Positions 7,971 to 15,620 of a stretch of 64,000 bases of DNA are shown here, one piece after another (position 1 is the first letter of the stretch; every line of letters begins with the position of its first letter). Position numbers and translations under genes: made by a program. The notes beneath the pieces were generated by a model that saw only the letters and a list, made by a program, of their open reading frames with translations, was not told where the DNA came from and made no database searches. The DNA lies in NCBI RefSeq assembly GCF_001412535.1, contig NZ_CP011774.1:801501-865500 (forward strand), given 5' to 3'. This DNA is from Limnohabitans sp. 63ED37-2 (GTDB lineage: Bacteria > Pseudomonadota > Gammaproteobacteria > Burkholderiales > Burkholderiaceae_C).

Positions 7971-8549
7971 GTGAAATTCAAGATGTCTGAGAAATCATTG
8001 TTTGCGGTGCTGTTGCGCTCGCCGTGGTGGATCAGTTTTGTGTTGGTGGCTGTGATTGCCCTATTAGCCGGTGCCTTGCTGCCCGATCAGTACAAGGGCG
8101 TAGGCATGTTGGGGGGCTTTCCCTTCTTTGTGATCGGTTGCATGGCCCTGTGGCGACAGCGCAATTTGCCCAGTCCAGCGCTGGTGGAAAAGGGCTTGGA
8201 AAAGCTCGGCGGCATGAGCTGGCGAGATTTCTCGGTGGTGCTGGACACGGCATTCACCCGACAAGGCTATACCGTTACGCAACTTTCAGGCATGGCCGAC
8301 ATGTTGCTCGAAAAAAGGGGCGTGCGGACCGTGGTCAGTGCCAAACGCTGGAAAGCGGCGGCCATGGGCCTGGAGCCGCTGCGTGAATTGGTGTCCCGGC
8401 GCGATGCCTTAGAGGCCAGCAACAGCGTTTGCATCAGCTTGGGGCAAGTCAGTGCCAAAGCCGAAGAATTTGCGGCAGACAACCGCATCACCCTGATCAC
8501 AGGTGCCGATCTGGTGATTTTGGTGGACGAAGAAGTCAAGGCTTTGTGA
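7971..8549 (+). CDS. Membrane-anchored Mrr-like restriction-endonuclease-fold protein
   Basis: 192 aa. Two membrane segments (about residues 17-37 and 44-62) are followed by a cytoplasmic domain resembling the catalytic core of Mrr: FSVVLDTAFTRQGYTVTQ, then Asp110 in GMADMLLEKRG and Lys125 in VVSAKRWKAA. The usual QxK is SAK here, so the conserved Gln is lost while the Lys stays. The GTG at 7971 is placed 6 bp after AGGGAG; an ATG at 7983 is an alternative. No methylase is nearby. A house-cleaning or membrane-linked nuclease is possible, but activity is unproven. Confidence 0.7.
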   Translation: MKFKMSEKSLFAVLLRSPWWISFVLVAVIALLAGALLPDQYKGVGMLGGFPFFVIGCMALWRQRNLPSPALVEKGLEKLGGMSWRDFSVVLDTAFTRQGYTVTQLSGMADMLLEKRGVRTVVSAKRWKAAAMGLEPLRELVSRRDALEASNSVCISLGQVSAKAEEFAADNRITLITGADLVILVDEEVKAL

Positions 8550-8614
8550 GCTTCGGCCCAGCGCTTCGGGCGGCATGTTCGGCGCCTTAGCTGTGAGCCA
8601 CCCAATCGATGTTG

Positions 8615-8682
8615 GTATACAAAAAACGCTTTTTCGCTTATTTTTTGAGCTGAAATCAGGGTAATTCGATTTTTCTGTATAC
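8615..8682. promoter_or_regulatory. Pair of GTATAC palindromes, candidate GntR operators
   Basis: Two boxes, TTGGTATACAA (core GTATAC at 8615-8620) and CTGTATACAG (core 8677-8682), lie 62 bp apart, close to six helical turns. They are upstream of a GntR/FCD regulator gene, whose family often binds such short palindromes, so autoregulation through looping is plausible. Not tested. Confidence 0.5.
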
Positions 8683-8731
8683 AGCCGGGGGATTTCAGGT
8701 GGTTTAATTGGGCTTTTCGCCATCGCCCCGA

Positions 8732-9517
8732 ATGTCCATCAACCCATTACGTGCCCCGCACGCCGACAGCCCTGACAGCGCCGACGCTGAGTTCGATGGC
8801 AGCTCGCAAGCGGTCAAGGCGCAGCAGCGCTTGCGGGAGCTGATCCTGGCAGGTCAGCTGCCGGGGGGCACACGCATTGCCGAGCTGGCGCTGGTGGAGC
8901 GCCTGGGCATGTCGCGTACCCCCATTCGCGCGGCCCTGATGCGTCTGGGCGAAGAAGGTCTGCTGCAAACGCTGCCCGGTGGCGGTTATGCGGTGCGCAC
9001 TTTTTCCGAGCGCGAAGTGGCGGATGCCATTGAACTGCGTGGCACCCTCGAGGGCTTGGCTGCGCGTTGGGCTGCCGAGCGCGGCGTGAACGCAGCCCTC
9101 ATGCAAGAAGCCGATGCCTGCCTGGACCAGATCGACGCTTTGCTGCAACCCGGCACCTTGGACGATGACCATTTTTCGGGTTATGTGCGTCTGAATGCCC
9201 GGTTTCACCGGCTGCTGGTCGAGATGGCCGGTAGCGCTTTATTGAGCCGCGAAATCGAACGTGCATCGGGACTGCCTTTTGCCTCGCCTTCGGGTTTTGT
9301 GGGTGTGCAGGCGCACTCCTCCGACGCCCGCGACACCTTGGTGGTAGCCCAGTACCAACACCGACAAGTGCTGCAGGCCATCGCGCAGCGCGAAGCGGGC
9401 CGCGCCGAAGCCCTGATGCGCGAGCACTCGCGCATTGCACGGCATCACCTGGGCCTGGCGCTGCAAAATCCGCAGCCTTCGGTCACGCCCGGGGTGCAAT
9501 TGATCCGACCATCCTGA
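8732..9517 (+). CDS. GntR-family regulator, FCD type (VanR-like)
   Basis: 261 aa. An N-terminal winged helix (about residues 28-95: RLRELILAGQLPGGTRIAE, then MSRTPIRAALMRL) is followed by an all-helical FCD ligand-binding domain (residues about 100-235, with NARFHRLLVEMAG as the metal/ligand segment). The family senses organic acids and usually represses neighbouring uptake and catabolic genes. Directly downstream are a branched-chain-type ABC importer and a VanA-like oxygenase, so regulation by a methoxylated aromatic acid is a reasonable inference. The ATG at 8732 was chosen; a TTG at 8708 is in frame upstream. Confidence 0.87.
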   Translation: MSINPLRAPHADSPDSADAEFDGSSQAVKAQQRLRELILAGQLPGGTRIAELALVERLGMSRTPIRAALMRLGEEGLLQTLPGGGYAVRTFSEREVADAIELRGTLEGLAARWAAERGVNAALMQEADACLDQIDALLQPGTLDDDHFSGYVRLNARFHRLLVEMAGSALLSREIERASGLPFASPSGFVGVQAHSSDARDTLVVAQYQHRQVLQAIAQREAGRAEALMREHSRIARHHLGLALQNPQPSVTPGVQLIRPS

Positions 9518-9546
9518 ACACCGATTTTTTAACGAGGAGACAGAGC

Positions 9547-10713
9547 ATGCAAAAACGTCGATTTCTGAGCGCCATCGCTTGTGCAACCTTGGCCATGAGC
9601 GCCTCTGCGGCCATGGCGCAAGACAAATTCAAGATCGGCCTGATCTTGCCCATGACCGGTCCGTTTGCCTCCACCGGTAAACAGATCGAAGCCGCAGCCC
9701 GCCTGTACATGGCGCAAAACGGCGACATGGTGGCCGGCAAAAAAGTCGAGCTGATTGTGAAAGACGACACCAGCGCTGCAGACGTGACCAAGCGTTTGGC
9801 GCAAGAGATGGTGATCAACGAAAAAGTCAGTGTGCTGGCAGGCTTTGGTTTGACACCTTTGGCTTTTGCCACTGCCCCGATTGCCACCCAGTCCAAAACC
9901 CCGATGGTGGTGATGGCCGCGGCCACGTCCAGCATCACACAAGCTTCGCCCTTCATTGTGCGCACCAGCTTCACCCTGCCCCAAGCGGCCGTAGCCATTG
10001 CCGACTGGGCGCCCAACAACGGCATCAAAAAAGTGGTGACCTTGGTGTCGGACTACGGCCCCGGCATCGATGCTGAAAAGTTCTTCAAAGACCGTTTGCT
10101 TTTCAACGGCGGCCAGGTGCTTGACAGCCTGCGAGTGCCCATGCGCAACCCCGACTTTGCGCCTTTCTTGCAGAAAGTGCGTGACCTCAAACCCGATGCG
10201 GTTTATGTGTTTGTGCCCTCGGGCGCAGGCGCAGCGCTCATGAAGCAGTTCGCCGAGCGCGGCATGGACAAAGCGGGCATCAAGCTGATCGGCACGGGTG
10301 ACATCACCGACGACGACATCTTGAACAGCATGGGCGAAGTGGCCAATGGTGTGGTGACTTCGCACCACTACTCGGCTTCGCACAACTCGGCCCTCAACAA
10401 GAAGTTTGTGGCGGCCTTTGAAAAAGCCAACAATGGCTTGCGCCCCAACTTCATGGCCGTGGGCGGTTATGACGGCATGCGCGTGATTTACGAAGCCGCC
10501 AAGGCCACCAAGGGTGCAGGCGGCGAGGCTTTGCTCAATGCCATGAAGGGCCAAGTGTTTGAAAGCCCGCGTGGCCCGATGTTCATCGACGCTCAAACCC
10601 GCGATGTGGTGCACAACATCTACATCCGCAAAGTGGAAAAGGTGGGCGGCCAGCTCTACAACCAGGAGTTCGCCACCATCAAGGACGTGAAAGACCCGGG
10701 CAAGACCAAGTAA
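9547..10713 (+). CDS. Branched-chain-type ABC transporter substrate-binding protein
   Basis: 388 aa. A signal peptide (residues 1-24, ending AAMAQ) precedes a periplasmic type I binding fold: FKIGLILPMTGPFASTGKQ and VVMAAATSSIT are typical of LivK-like proteins. It captures the solute outside and hands it to the permeases encoded next. AGGAG lies 7 bp before the ATG. It starts 29 bp after the GntR gene. Relatives near aromatic catabolic genes bind aromatic acids rather than amino acids; the actual ligand cannot be read from the sequence. Confidence 0.92.
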   Translation: MQKRRFLSAIACATLAMSASAAMAQDKFKIGLILPMTGPFASTGKQIEAAARLYMAQNGDMVAGKKVELIVKDDTSAADVTKRLAQEMVINEKVSVLAGFGLTPLAFATAPIATQSKTPMVVMAAATSSITQASPFIVRTSFTLPQAAVAIADWAPNNGIKKVVTLVSDYGPGIDAEKFFKDRLLFNGGQVLDSLRVPMRNPDFAPFLQKVRDLKPDAVYVFVPSGAGAALMKQFAERGMDKAGIKLIGTGDITDDDILNSMGEVANGVVTSHHYSASHNSALNKKFVAAFEKANNGLRPNFMAVGGYDGMRVIYEAAKATKGAGGEALLNAMKGQVFESPRGPMFIDAQTRDVVHNIYIRKVEKVGGQLYNQEFATIKDVKDPGKTK

Positions 10714-10756
10714 GGCTGGGTTGACCGGGGGCGCCTGGATGGCCGCGTTGCTGCTT

Positions 10757-10778
10757 GCCATGACTACCCCGTCATGGC
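10757..10778 (+). promoter_or_regulatory. Stem-loop between binding protein and permease genes
   Basis: A perfect 8-bp stem (GCCATGAC with its complement) encloses TACCCC. No T tract follows, so it is more likely an mRNA-stabilising or partial-attenuation structure than a terminator. Such structures often leave the binding protein expressed above the permeases. Confidence 0.4.
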
Positions 10779-10858
10779 TTGCAAAGCGTGGCCTTCCTAT
10801 CCCCCTGTACCCAGTATCAGTTTCTTGACATGACCCCGCGAACCTCAGCCCATCCACC

Positions 10859-11734
10859 ATGTTGACCATTCTTTTCGACGGCATTGCCTACGGCATGCTG
10901 CTTTTCATCTTGGCCGTGGGCCTGTCTGTGACCATGGGTTTGATGAACTTCATCAACCTGGCGCATGGCGCGTTTGCCATGGCAGGGGGATACCTCACGG
11001 TGGTGCTGATGCAGCGCTTTGACGTGCCTTTTTTGCTGTGCCTGCCATTGGCTTTTGTGGCCACAGCCTTGCTGGGTGCGGTGCTGGAGCGCACGCTGTA
11101 CCGCCACATGTACAACAAGCCCCACCTCGATCAGGTGCTGTTTTCGATTGGCTTGGCGTTCATGTCGGTGGCGAGTGTGGACTATTGGATGGGCTCGCAG
11201 CAGCAGATCATGCAGCTGCCCGATGGGCTGCGGGGCCGCACTGAGTTGTGGACGGGTGAAGTCTTTGAATTGGGCATGGGCCACTACCGCCTGTTCATCA
11301 TCGCGGTGTGTGCGGCGCTCACGGTGGGCTTGCAATTTGTGTTGGCCAAAACCCGCTTTGGCAGCCGCTTGCGTGCCAGTGTGGACGATGCGCGGGTGGC
11401 TGCGGGCTTGGGTATCCGCGTGAACTTGATCTTTGCCGCCACCTTTGCCGTGGGCTCGGGCTTAGCCGGTTTGGGCGGGGCGCTGGGGGCCGAGGTGCTG
11501 GGGCTGGACCCGACCTTTCCGCTCAAGTTCATGGTCTACTTTTTGATCGTGGTGGCTGTGGGCGGCACCTCGTCCATCTCCGGGCCGCTGTGGGCAGCTT
11601 TGCTTTTGGGCATTGCCGATGTGGCGGGCAAATACTACATGCCCAAGCTCGGTTCTTTCATCGTCTATTCACTGATGATCGCGATTTTGATTTGGCGTCC
11701 ACAAGGCCTGTTTGTGCGCAAAGGAGGCCGCTGA
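10859..11734 (+). CDS. ABC transporter permease, LivH family
   Basis: A 291-aa inner-membrane protein with about eight hydrophobic segments. Its first segments read LFDGIAYGMLLFILAVGLSV and MGLMNFINLAHGAF, the hallmark start of LivH permeases. The cytoplasmic loop FGSRLRASVDDARVAAGLGI, which contacts the ATPases, is present. It forms the translocation pore with the LivM-like subunit encoded one base after its stop. No clear ribosome-binding site is visible before this ATG. Confidence 0.93.
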   Translation: MLTILFDGIAYGMLLFILAVGLSVTMGLMNFINLAHGAFAMAGGYLTVVLMQRFDVPFLLCLPLAFVATALLGAVLERTLYRHMYNKPHLDQVLFSIGLAFMSVASVDYWMGSQQQIMQLPDGLRGRTELWTGEVFELGMGHYRLFIIAVCAALTVGLQFVLAKTRFGSRLRASVDDARVAAGLGIRVNLIFAATFAVGSGLAGLGGALGAEVLGLDPTFPLKFMVYFLIVVAVGGTSSISGPLWAALLLGIADVAGKYYMPKLGSFIVYSLMIAILIWRPQGLFVRKGGR

Positions 11735-11735
11735 C

Positions 11736-12740
11736 ATGAAAAAATTTTTGAACGCGCCTTTGGATGCACGCACCCAATTGTTGTCCACCGTCCGCATGCG
11801 CGGCTGGGAGCCTCTGATTTGGCTGCTGGCCTTTGCTTTGCCCCTGTTGGTGCCCGGCCATGCGCTGATCGTCAACGAGGTGGCCATCGTCGCTTTGTTT
11901 GCCGTGTCACTCGATTTGGTGCTGGGCTACACGGGCATCGTGTCGTTGGGCCATGCGGCGTTTTTGGGTTTGGGTGCCTATGCCTCGGCCTTGTTTGCCA
12001 AACATGTGATGCCCGACCCTTTGGTGGGTCTGCTGTTTGGCATGGGCTGCGCCACGCTGCTCGGCGCACTGTGTTCGCTCACCATTTTGCGCGGGACAGA
12101 TTTGACGCGGCTCATGGTCACGCTGGGCATGGCACTCATCTTGATGGAGTTGGCCAACAAGCTCGACTGGCTCACCGGGGGCTCAGACGGCTTACAGGGC
12201 GTGATGATGGGCCCGTTGCTGGGCCGTTTTGAATTCGATCTGTACGGTCAAACCGCCGCTTGGTATTCACTCACGGTGCTGCTGGTTTTGTTTGTGCTGG
12301 CGCGGCGGTGGGTGAACTCGCCTTGGGGTGCCACGCTCATGGCCGTGCGCGACAACCCGCTGCGGGCCATGGCCATTGGCATTCCGGTGCACAACCGATT
12401 GGCCGTGGTCTACACCGTGGCGGCGGCTTTGGCCGGGGCAGCCGGGGCCTTGATGGCACAAACCACGGGCTTTGCATCGCTCGACGTGTTTGCTTTGGAG
12501 CGCTCGGCCGATGTGATGCTGATGCTGGTCATTGGCGGTGTGGGCTGGCTGTATGGCGGGGTGGTCGGTGCGGTGGTGTTCAAACTCATGCACGACGTGA
12601 TCGCGGGCATCACGCCGCAGTACTGGACCTTTTGGATTGGCCTGTTTTTGGTGGTCTTGGTCATGGTGGGGCGCGAGCGTTTGATTCGGCCTTGGCTTTG
12701 GTTTGGCCGCTCGGCCGACCACAAAGGCGGTGCGCAATGA
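11736..12740 (+). CDS. ABC transporter permease, LivM family
   Basis: A 334-aa second permease subunit with many hydrophobic segments. The stretch LDLVLGYTGIVSLGHAAFLG is the LivM signature, and the coupling loop WGATLMAVRDNPLRAMAIGI follows. AAGGAGG sits 8 bp before the ATG, which fixes the start. The stop overlaps the start of the LivG-like ATPase gene (ATGA), so translation is probably coupled. Confidence 0.93.
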   Translation: MKKFLNAPLDARTQLLSTVRMRGWEPLIWLLAFALPLLVPGHALIVNEVAIVALFAVSLDLVLGYTGIVSLGHAAFLGLGAYASALFAKHVMPDPLVGLLFGMGCATLLGALCSLTILRGTDLTRLMVTLGMALILMELANKLDWLTGGSDGLQGVMMGPLLGRFEFDLYGQTAAWYSLTVLLVLFVLARRWVNSPWGATLMAVRDNPLRAMAIGIPVHNRLAVVYTVAAALAGAAGALMAQTTGFASLDVFALERSADVMLMLVIGGVGWLYGGVVGAVVFKLMHDVIAGITPQYWTFWIGLFLVVLVMVGRERLIRPWLWFGRSADHKGGAQ

Positions 12741-13519
12741 ACACCGCTGCCATGAATGCCCCTGTTGTGTTGAAGGCGCAGGGCCTCGTCAAACAATTCG
12801 GGGGCATCACCGCCACTGACAACGTCAACCTTGAATTGCGCTTGGGCGCACGCCACGCGCTGATTGGCCCCAATGGCGCGGGCAAGACCACACTCATCAA
12901 TTTGTTCACTGGCGTGCTGCCGCCCACCTCGGGCCGCATCGAGTTGCTGGGCCAAGACATCAGCCAACTCGCGTCCCACCTGCGTGTGCGCCGTGGCTTG
13001 GTGCGCACCTTTCAGATCAACCAGCTGTTTGCCAGCATGACACCTTTGCAAACCCTGGCCATGGTGGTCTCGCAGCAGCGGGGTCTGGGGGGGCGCTGGT
13101 GGTCCAAACTGGGTCAAGACACAGCGGTGGTTGCGCGCTGCGAAGCCTTGCTCGAACTCTTTCGCTTGACCGAAGTCATGCACCAGCGCACTGAGCACCT
13201 GGCCTATGGCAAGCGCCGTTTGCTGGAGATGGCGATTGCATTGGCCTGCGAGCCCAAGGTGCTGTTGCTGGACGAGCCGGTGGCGGGTGTGCCAGCGGGT
13301 GAGCGCGAAGAGTTGTTGCAAACCGTGGCGGCACTGCCCGCCGAGGTGTCGGTCTTGTTGATCGAGCACGACATGGATCTGGTGTTTGAATTTGCCGACC
13401 GCATCACGGTGCTGGTCAATGGCGCGGTGCTGACCGAAGGCACACCCGAAGCGATTGCGGCCGATCCGCAGGTCAAAGCGGTGTACCTGGGGCATGGCGA
13501 GGAGGTGGCCCATGGCTGA
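12737..13519 (+). CDS. ABC transporter ATP-binding protein, LivG family
   Basis: A 260-aa ATPase. Walker A is GPNGAGKTT (about residue 43), the signature region is degenerate (LAYGKRRLLEMAIAL in place of LSGGQ), which is normal for LivG, and Walker B is VLLLDEP. The C-terminal VYLGHG ending is also typical. It partners with the LivF-like subunit, whose start overlaps its end by 8 bp. A longer in-frame reading upstream lies inside livM and is not coding. Confidence 0.93.
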   Translation: MNTAAMNAPVVLKAQGLVKQFGGITATDNVNLELRLGARHALIGPNGAGKTTLINLFTGVLPPTSGRIELLGQDISQLASHLRVRRGLVRTFQINQLFASMTPLQTLAMVVSQQRGLGGRWWSKLGQDTAVVARCEALLELFRLTEVMHQRTEHLAYGKRRLLEMAIALACEPKVLLLDEPVAGVPAGEREELLQTVAALPAEVSVLLIEHDMDLVFEFADRITVLVNGAVLTEGTPEAIAADPQVKAVYLGHGEEVAHG

Positions 13520-14234
13520 GTTGTTGAAGGTCCACAACCTGAGCGCCGGTTACGGCGAAGCCGTGGTGCTGAACGACATCGGATTCTCGCTGGGCGAGGG
13601 CGAAACCCTGGCACTGCTGGGCCGAAACGGCACGGGCAAAACCACACTCATCAACACACTGGTGGGTGCCACACAGCAGCACGGCGGGCAAATCTTTCTG
13701 GGTGGCCAGTCACTGCACACCTTGCCCTCGCACGAGCGTGCGGCTGCAGGCATTGGCTGGGTGCCGCAAGAGCGCAATATTTTCAAATCGCTCACGGTGC
13801 ATGAAAACCTGACGGCAGTCGCACGCCCCGGCCGTGCCAGCCGAGCCTGGACACCCGAGCGGGTGTACGAGATGTTTCCGCGTCTGGCCGAGCGCAAGAC
13901 CAATCTGGGCACACAGCTGTCGGGCGGTGAGCAGCAGATGCTGGCCGTGGGCCGGGCCTTGGTGCTGAACCCGCGCTTGCTCTTGCTGGACGAACCCCTG
14001 GAAGGCTTGGCTCCCATCATCGTGGAAGAGCTCTTGCGTGCCATTGCCCGCATCACCCGCGAAGAAGGGCTGTCGGCGATCATCGTCGAGCAGCACCCAC
14101 AAGCGATTTTGCGGATCAGCCACCGCGCGGTGGTGCTGGACCACGGCAAAGTGGTGCACACCAGCGACGCGGCCACTTTGCAACAAGACCCTGAACTGCT
14201 GGACCGCCTGCTGGGCGTGGCCCGCAAGCTTTGA
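13512..14234 (+). CDS. ABC transporter ATP-binding protein, LivF family
   Basis: A 240-aa ATPase. Walker A is GRNGTGKTT, the signature is LSGGEQQMLAVGRAL, Walker B is LLLLDEP followed by LEGLAP, all standard for LivF. The family's YVPQERNIF-like segment appears as WVPQERNIFKSLTV. It completes a five-gene importer and is followed 28 bp later by the Rieske oxygenase, so import and first catabolic step are probably on one transcript. Confidence 0.93.
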   Translation: MAELLKVHNLSAGYGEAVVLNDIGFSLGEGETLALLGRNGTGKTTLINTLVGATQQHGGQIFLGGQSLHTLPSHERAAAGIGWVPQERNIFKSLTVHENLTAVARPGRASRAWTPERVYEMFPRLAERKTNLGTQLSGGEQQMLAVGRALVLNPRLLLLDEPLEGLAPIIVEELLRAIARITREEGLSAIIVEQHPQAILRISHRAVVLDHGKVVHTSDAATLQQDPELLDRLLGVARKL

Positions 14235-14262
14235 ACAAGCGCATTGAAGAAGAGAGGACAAG

Positions 14263-15315
14263 ATGTTCATCAAAAACACCTGGTACGTGGCTTGTGCCCT
14301 GACCGAATTGGAGGCCTTGGGCGACAAGCCGCTGGGCCGCACCATTTGCAACGAAAAGATGGCCTTCTTCAAAGGCCCGGACGGCCAAGTCGCGGCGGTT
14401 GAAGACTTTTGCCCGCACCGTGGCGCCCCCCTGTCGCTGGGGAAGGTGTGCAAAGGGCATTTGCAGTGTGGTTATCACGGCCTGGAGATGGGTGTGGACG
14501 GCAAAACCGTGCAGATGCCCGGCCAGCGCGTGCGCGGCTTTCCGGCCATCAAAAGTTATGCCGTGGTCGAGCGTTATGGTTTTGTCTGGGTTTGGCCCGG
14601 TGACCCAACCAAGGCCGATGTGGCCAAGATGCCGGTGTTTGAATTTTTTGACAACCCAGCCTGGGCTTATGGCGGCGGGCTGTACCACGTCAAGGCCGAT
14701 TACCGCTTGATGATCGACAACCTGATGGACCTGACGCACGAAACTTATGTGCACGCCAACAGCATTGGCCAGCCCGAGATCGACGAGACACCGTGCGAGA
14801 CCAAGGTCGATGGCGACCAAGTCATTTTGCAGCGCCACATGCAAGGCGTTCAGGCCCCGCCGTTTTGGCAAATGGCCATGAGCGCCAACGGCCTGGACCC
14901 GCAGGCCAAGGTGGACCGCTGGCAGATCTGCCGCTTCACGCCGCCCAGCCACATCATGATCGACGTGGGTGTGGCGCTGGCAGGCCAAGGTGGTTTTGAT
15001 GCCGCACCCGAACACAAGGCCTACAGCGTGGTGGTGGACTTCATCACGCCCGAGACCGAAACCTCCCACTGGTACCACTGGGGCATGGCGCGGCAATTCA
15101 AGCCCGAAGACGCGGCGCTTACCGACAAGATCCGGGCAGGGCAGGGCGGCATCTTCAACGAAGACATGGAAATGCTGCAGCTGCAACAAGCCAACATCAG
15201 CCAGTGGCCCGAGCGCAAATTGCTGATGCTCAACATCGACTCTGGTGGTGTGCAATCGCGGCGCATCATTGACCGTCTTTTGGCCCAAGAAAATTCTTCC
15301 GAGATCACCGCATGA
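14263..15315 (+). CDS. vanA: Rieske oxygenase subunit, vanillate O-demethylase (VanA)-like
   Basis: 350 aa. The N-terminal Rieske domain has Cys50, His52, Cys69 and His72 (CPHR and CGYH). The C-terminal catalytic domain has Asp156, His159 and His164 in NLMDLTHETYVH for the mononuclear iron. The overall plan and start (FIKNTWYVAC) are those of VanA, which removes the methyl of vanillate to give protocatechuate plus formaldehyde. It needs electrons from a reductase; the next gene, overlapping by 4 bp, supplies only a ferredoxin. Related enzymes act on other methoxy- or chloro-aromatics, so vanillate itself is likely but not certain. Confidence 0.85.
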   Translation: MFIKNTWYVACALTELEALGDKPLGRTICNEKMAFFKGPDGQVAAVEDFCPHRGAPLSLGKVCKGHLQCGYHGLEMGVDGKTVQMPGQRVRGFPAIKSYAVVERYGFVWVWPGDPTKADVAKMPVFEFFDNPAWAYGGGLYHVKADYRLMIDNLMDLTHETYVHANSIGQPEIDETPCETKVDGDQVILQRHMQGVQAPPFWQMAMSANGLDPQAKVDRWQICRFTPPSHIMIDVGVALAGQGGFDAAPEHKAYSVVVDFITPETETSHWYHWGMARQFKPEDAALTDKIRAGQGGIFNEDMEMLQLQQANISQWPERKLLMLNIDSGGVQSRRIIDRLLAQENSSEITA

Positions 15316-15620
15316 ACACCACAGACCTGACCCAAACCCCCATCCATGCCGACGGCAGCTTCGAAGTTCACTTGCAAAAAAGTGGTCAGACTTTGAAAGT
15401 GGGGAAAGAGCAAAGCATTCTGAACGCCTTACAAGACGCAGGCCATGAGGTGCCGTTTTCCTGCTCTCAAGGCGTGTGTGGCACCTGCCTGACCCAGGTG
15501 GTTGCGGGCACGCCCGATCATTGGGACATGTACCTCACACCCGAGGAGCAAGAGGCCAACAACCAGATGTTGATCTGCTGCTCGCGCAGCCAAACGGCGC
15601 GTTTGGTGTTGGATTTGTGA
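15312..15620 (+). CDS. [2Fe-2S] ferredoxin, equivalent to the C-terminal domain of VanB
   Basis: A 102-aa plant-type ferredoxin. Ligands are Cys51, Cys56, Cys59 (CSQGVCGTC) and a cysteine at 89 or 90. The tail TPDHWDMYLTPEEQ is characteristic of the ferredoxin domain of VanB-type reductases, which are normally about 315 aa with FMN and NAD domains in front. Those domains are absent: the ATG overlaps the vanA stop directly. Electrons must therefore come from a reductase encoded elsewhere, or this is a shortened VanB that works only as a carrier. The stop abuts the argA stop on the other strand. Confidence 0.85.
   Translation: MNTTDLTQTPIHADGSFEVHLQKSGQTLKVGKEQSILNALQDAGHEVPFSCSQGVCGTCLTQVVAGTPDHWDMYLTPEEQEANNQMLICCSRSQTARLVLDL

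Noticed and set aside
9529..10884. 451-aa minus-strand open frame opposite the ABC binding protein
   Set aside because: The plus-strand gene has a signal peptide and family motifs; the antisense frame is His/Gly-rich noise.
12260..12736. Upstream extension of the LivG-like frame
   Set aside because: It lies within livM in another frame; the ATP-binding protein begins at 12737 with an ATGA overlap.
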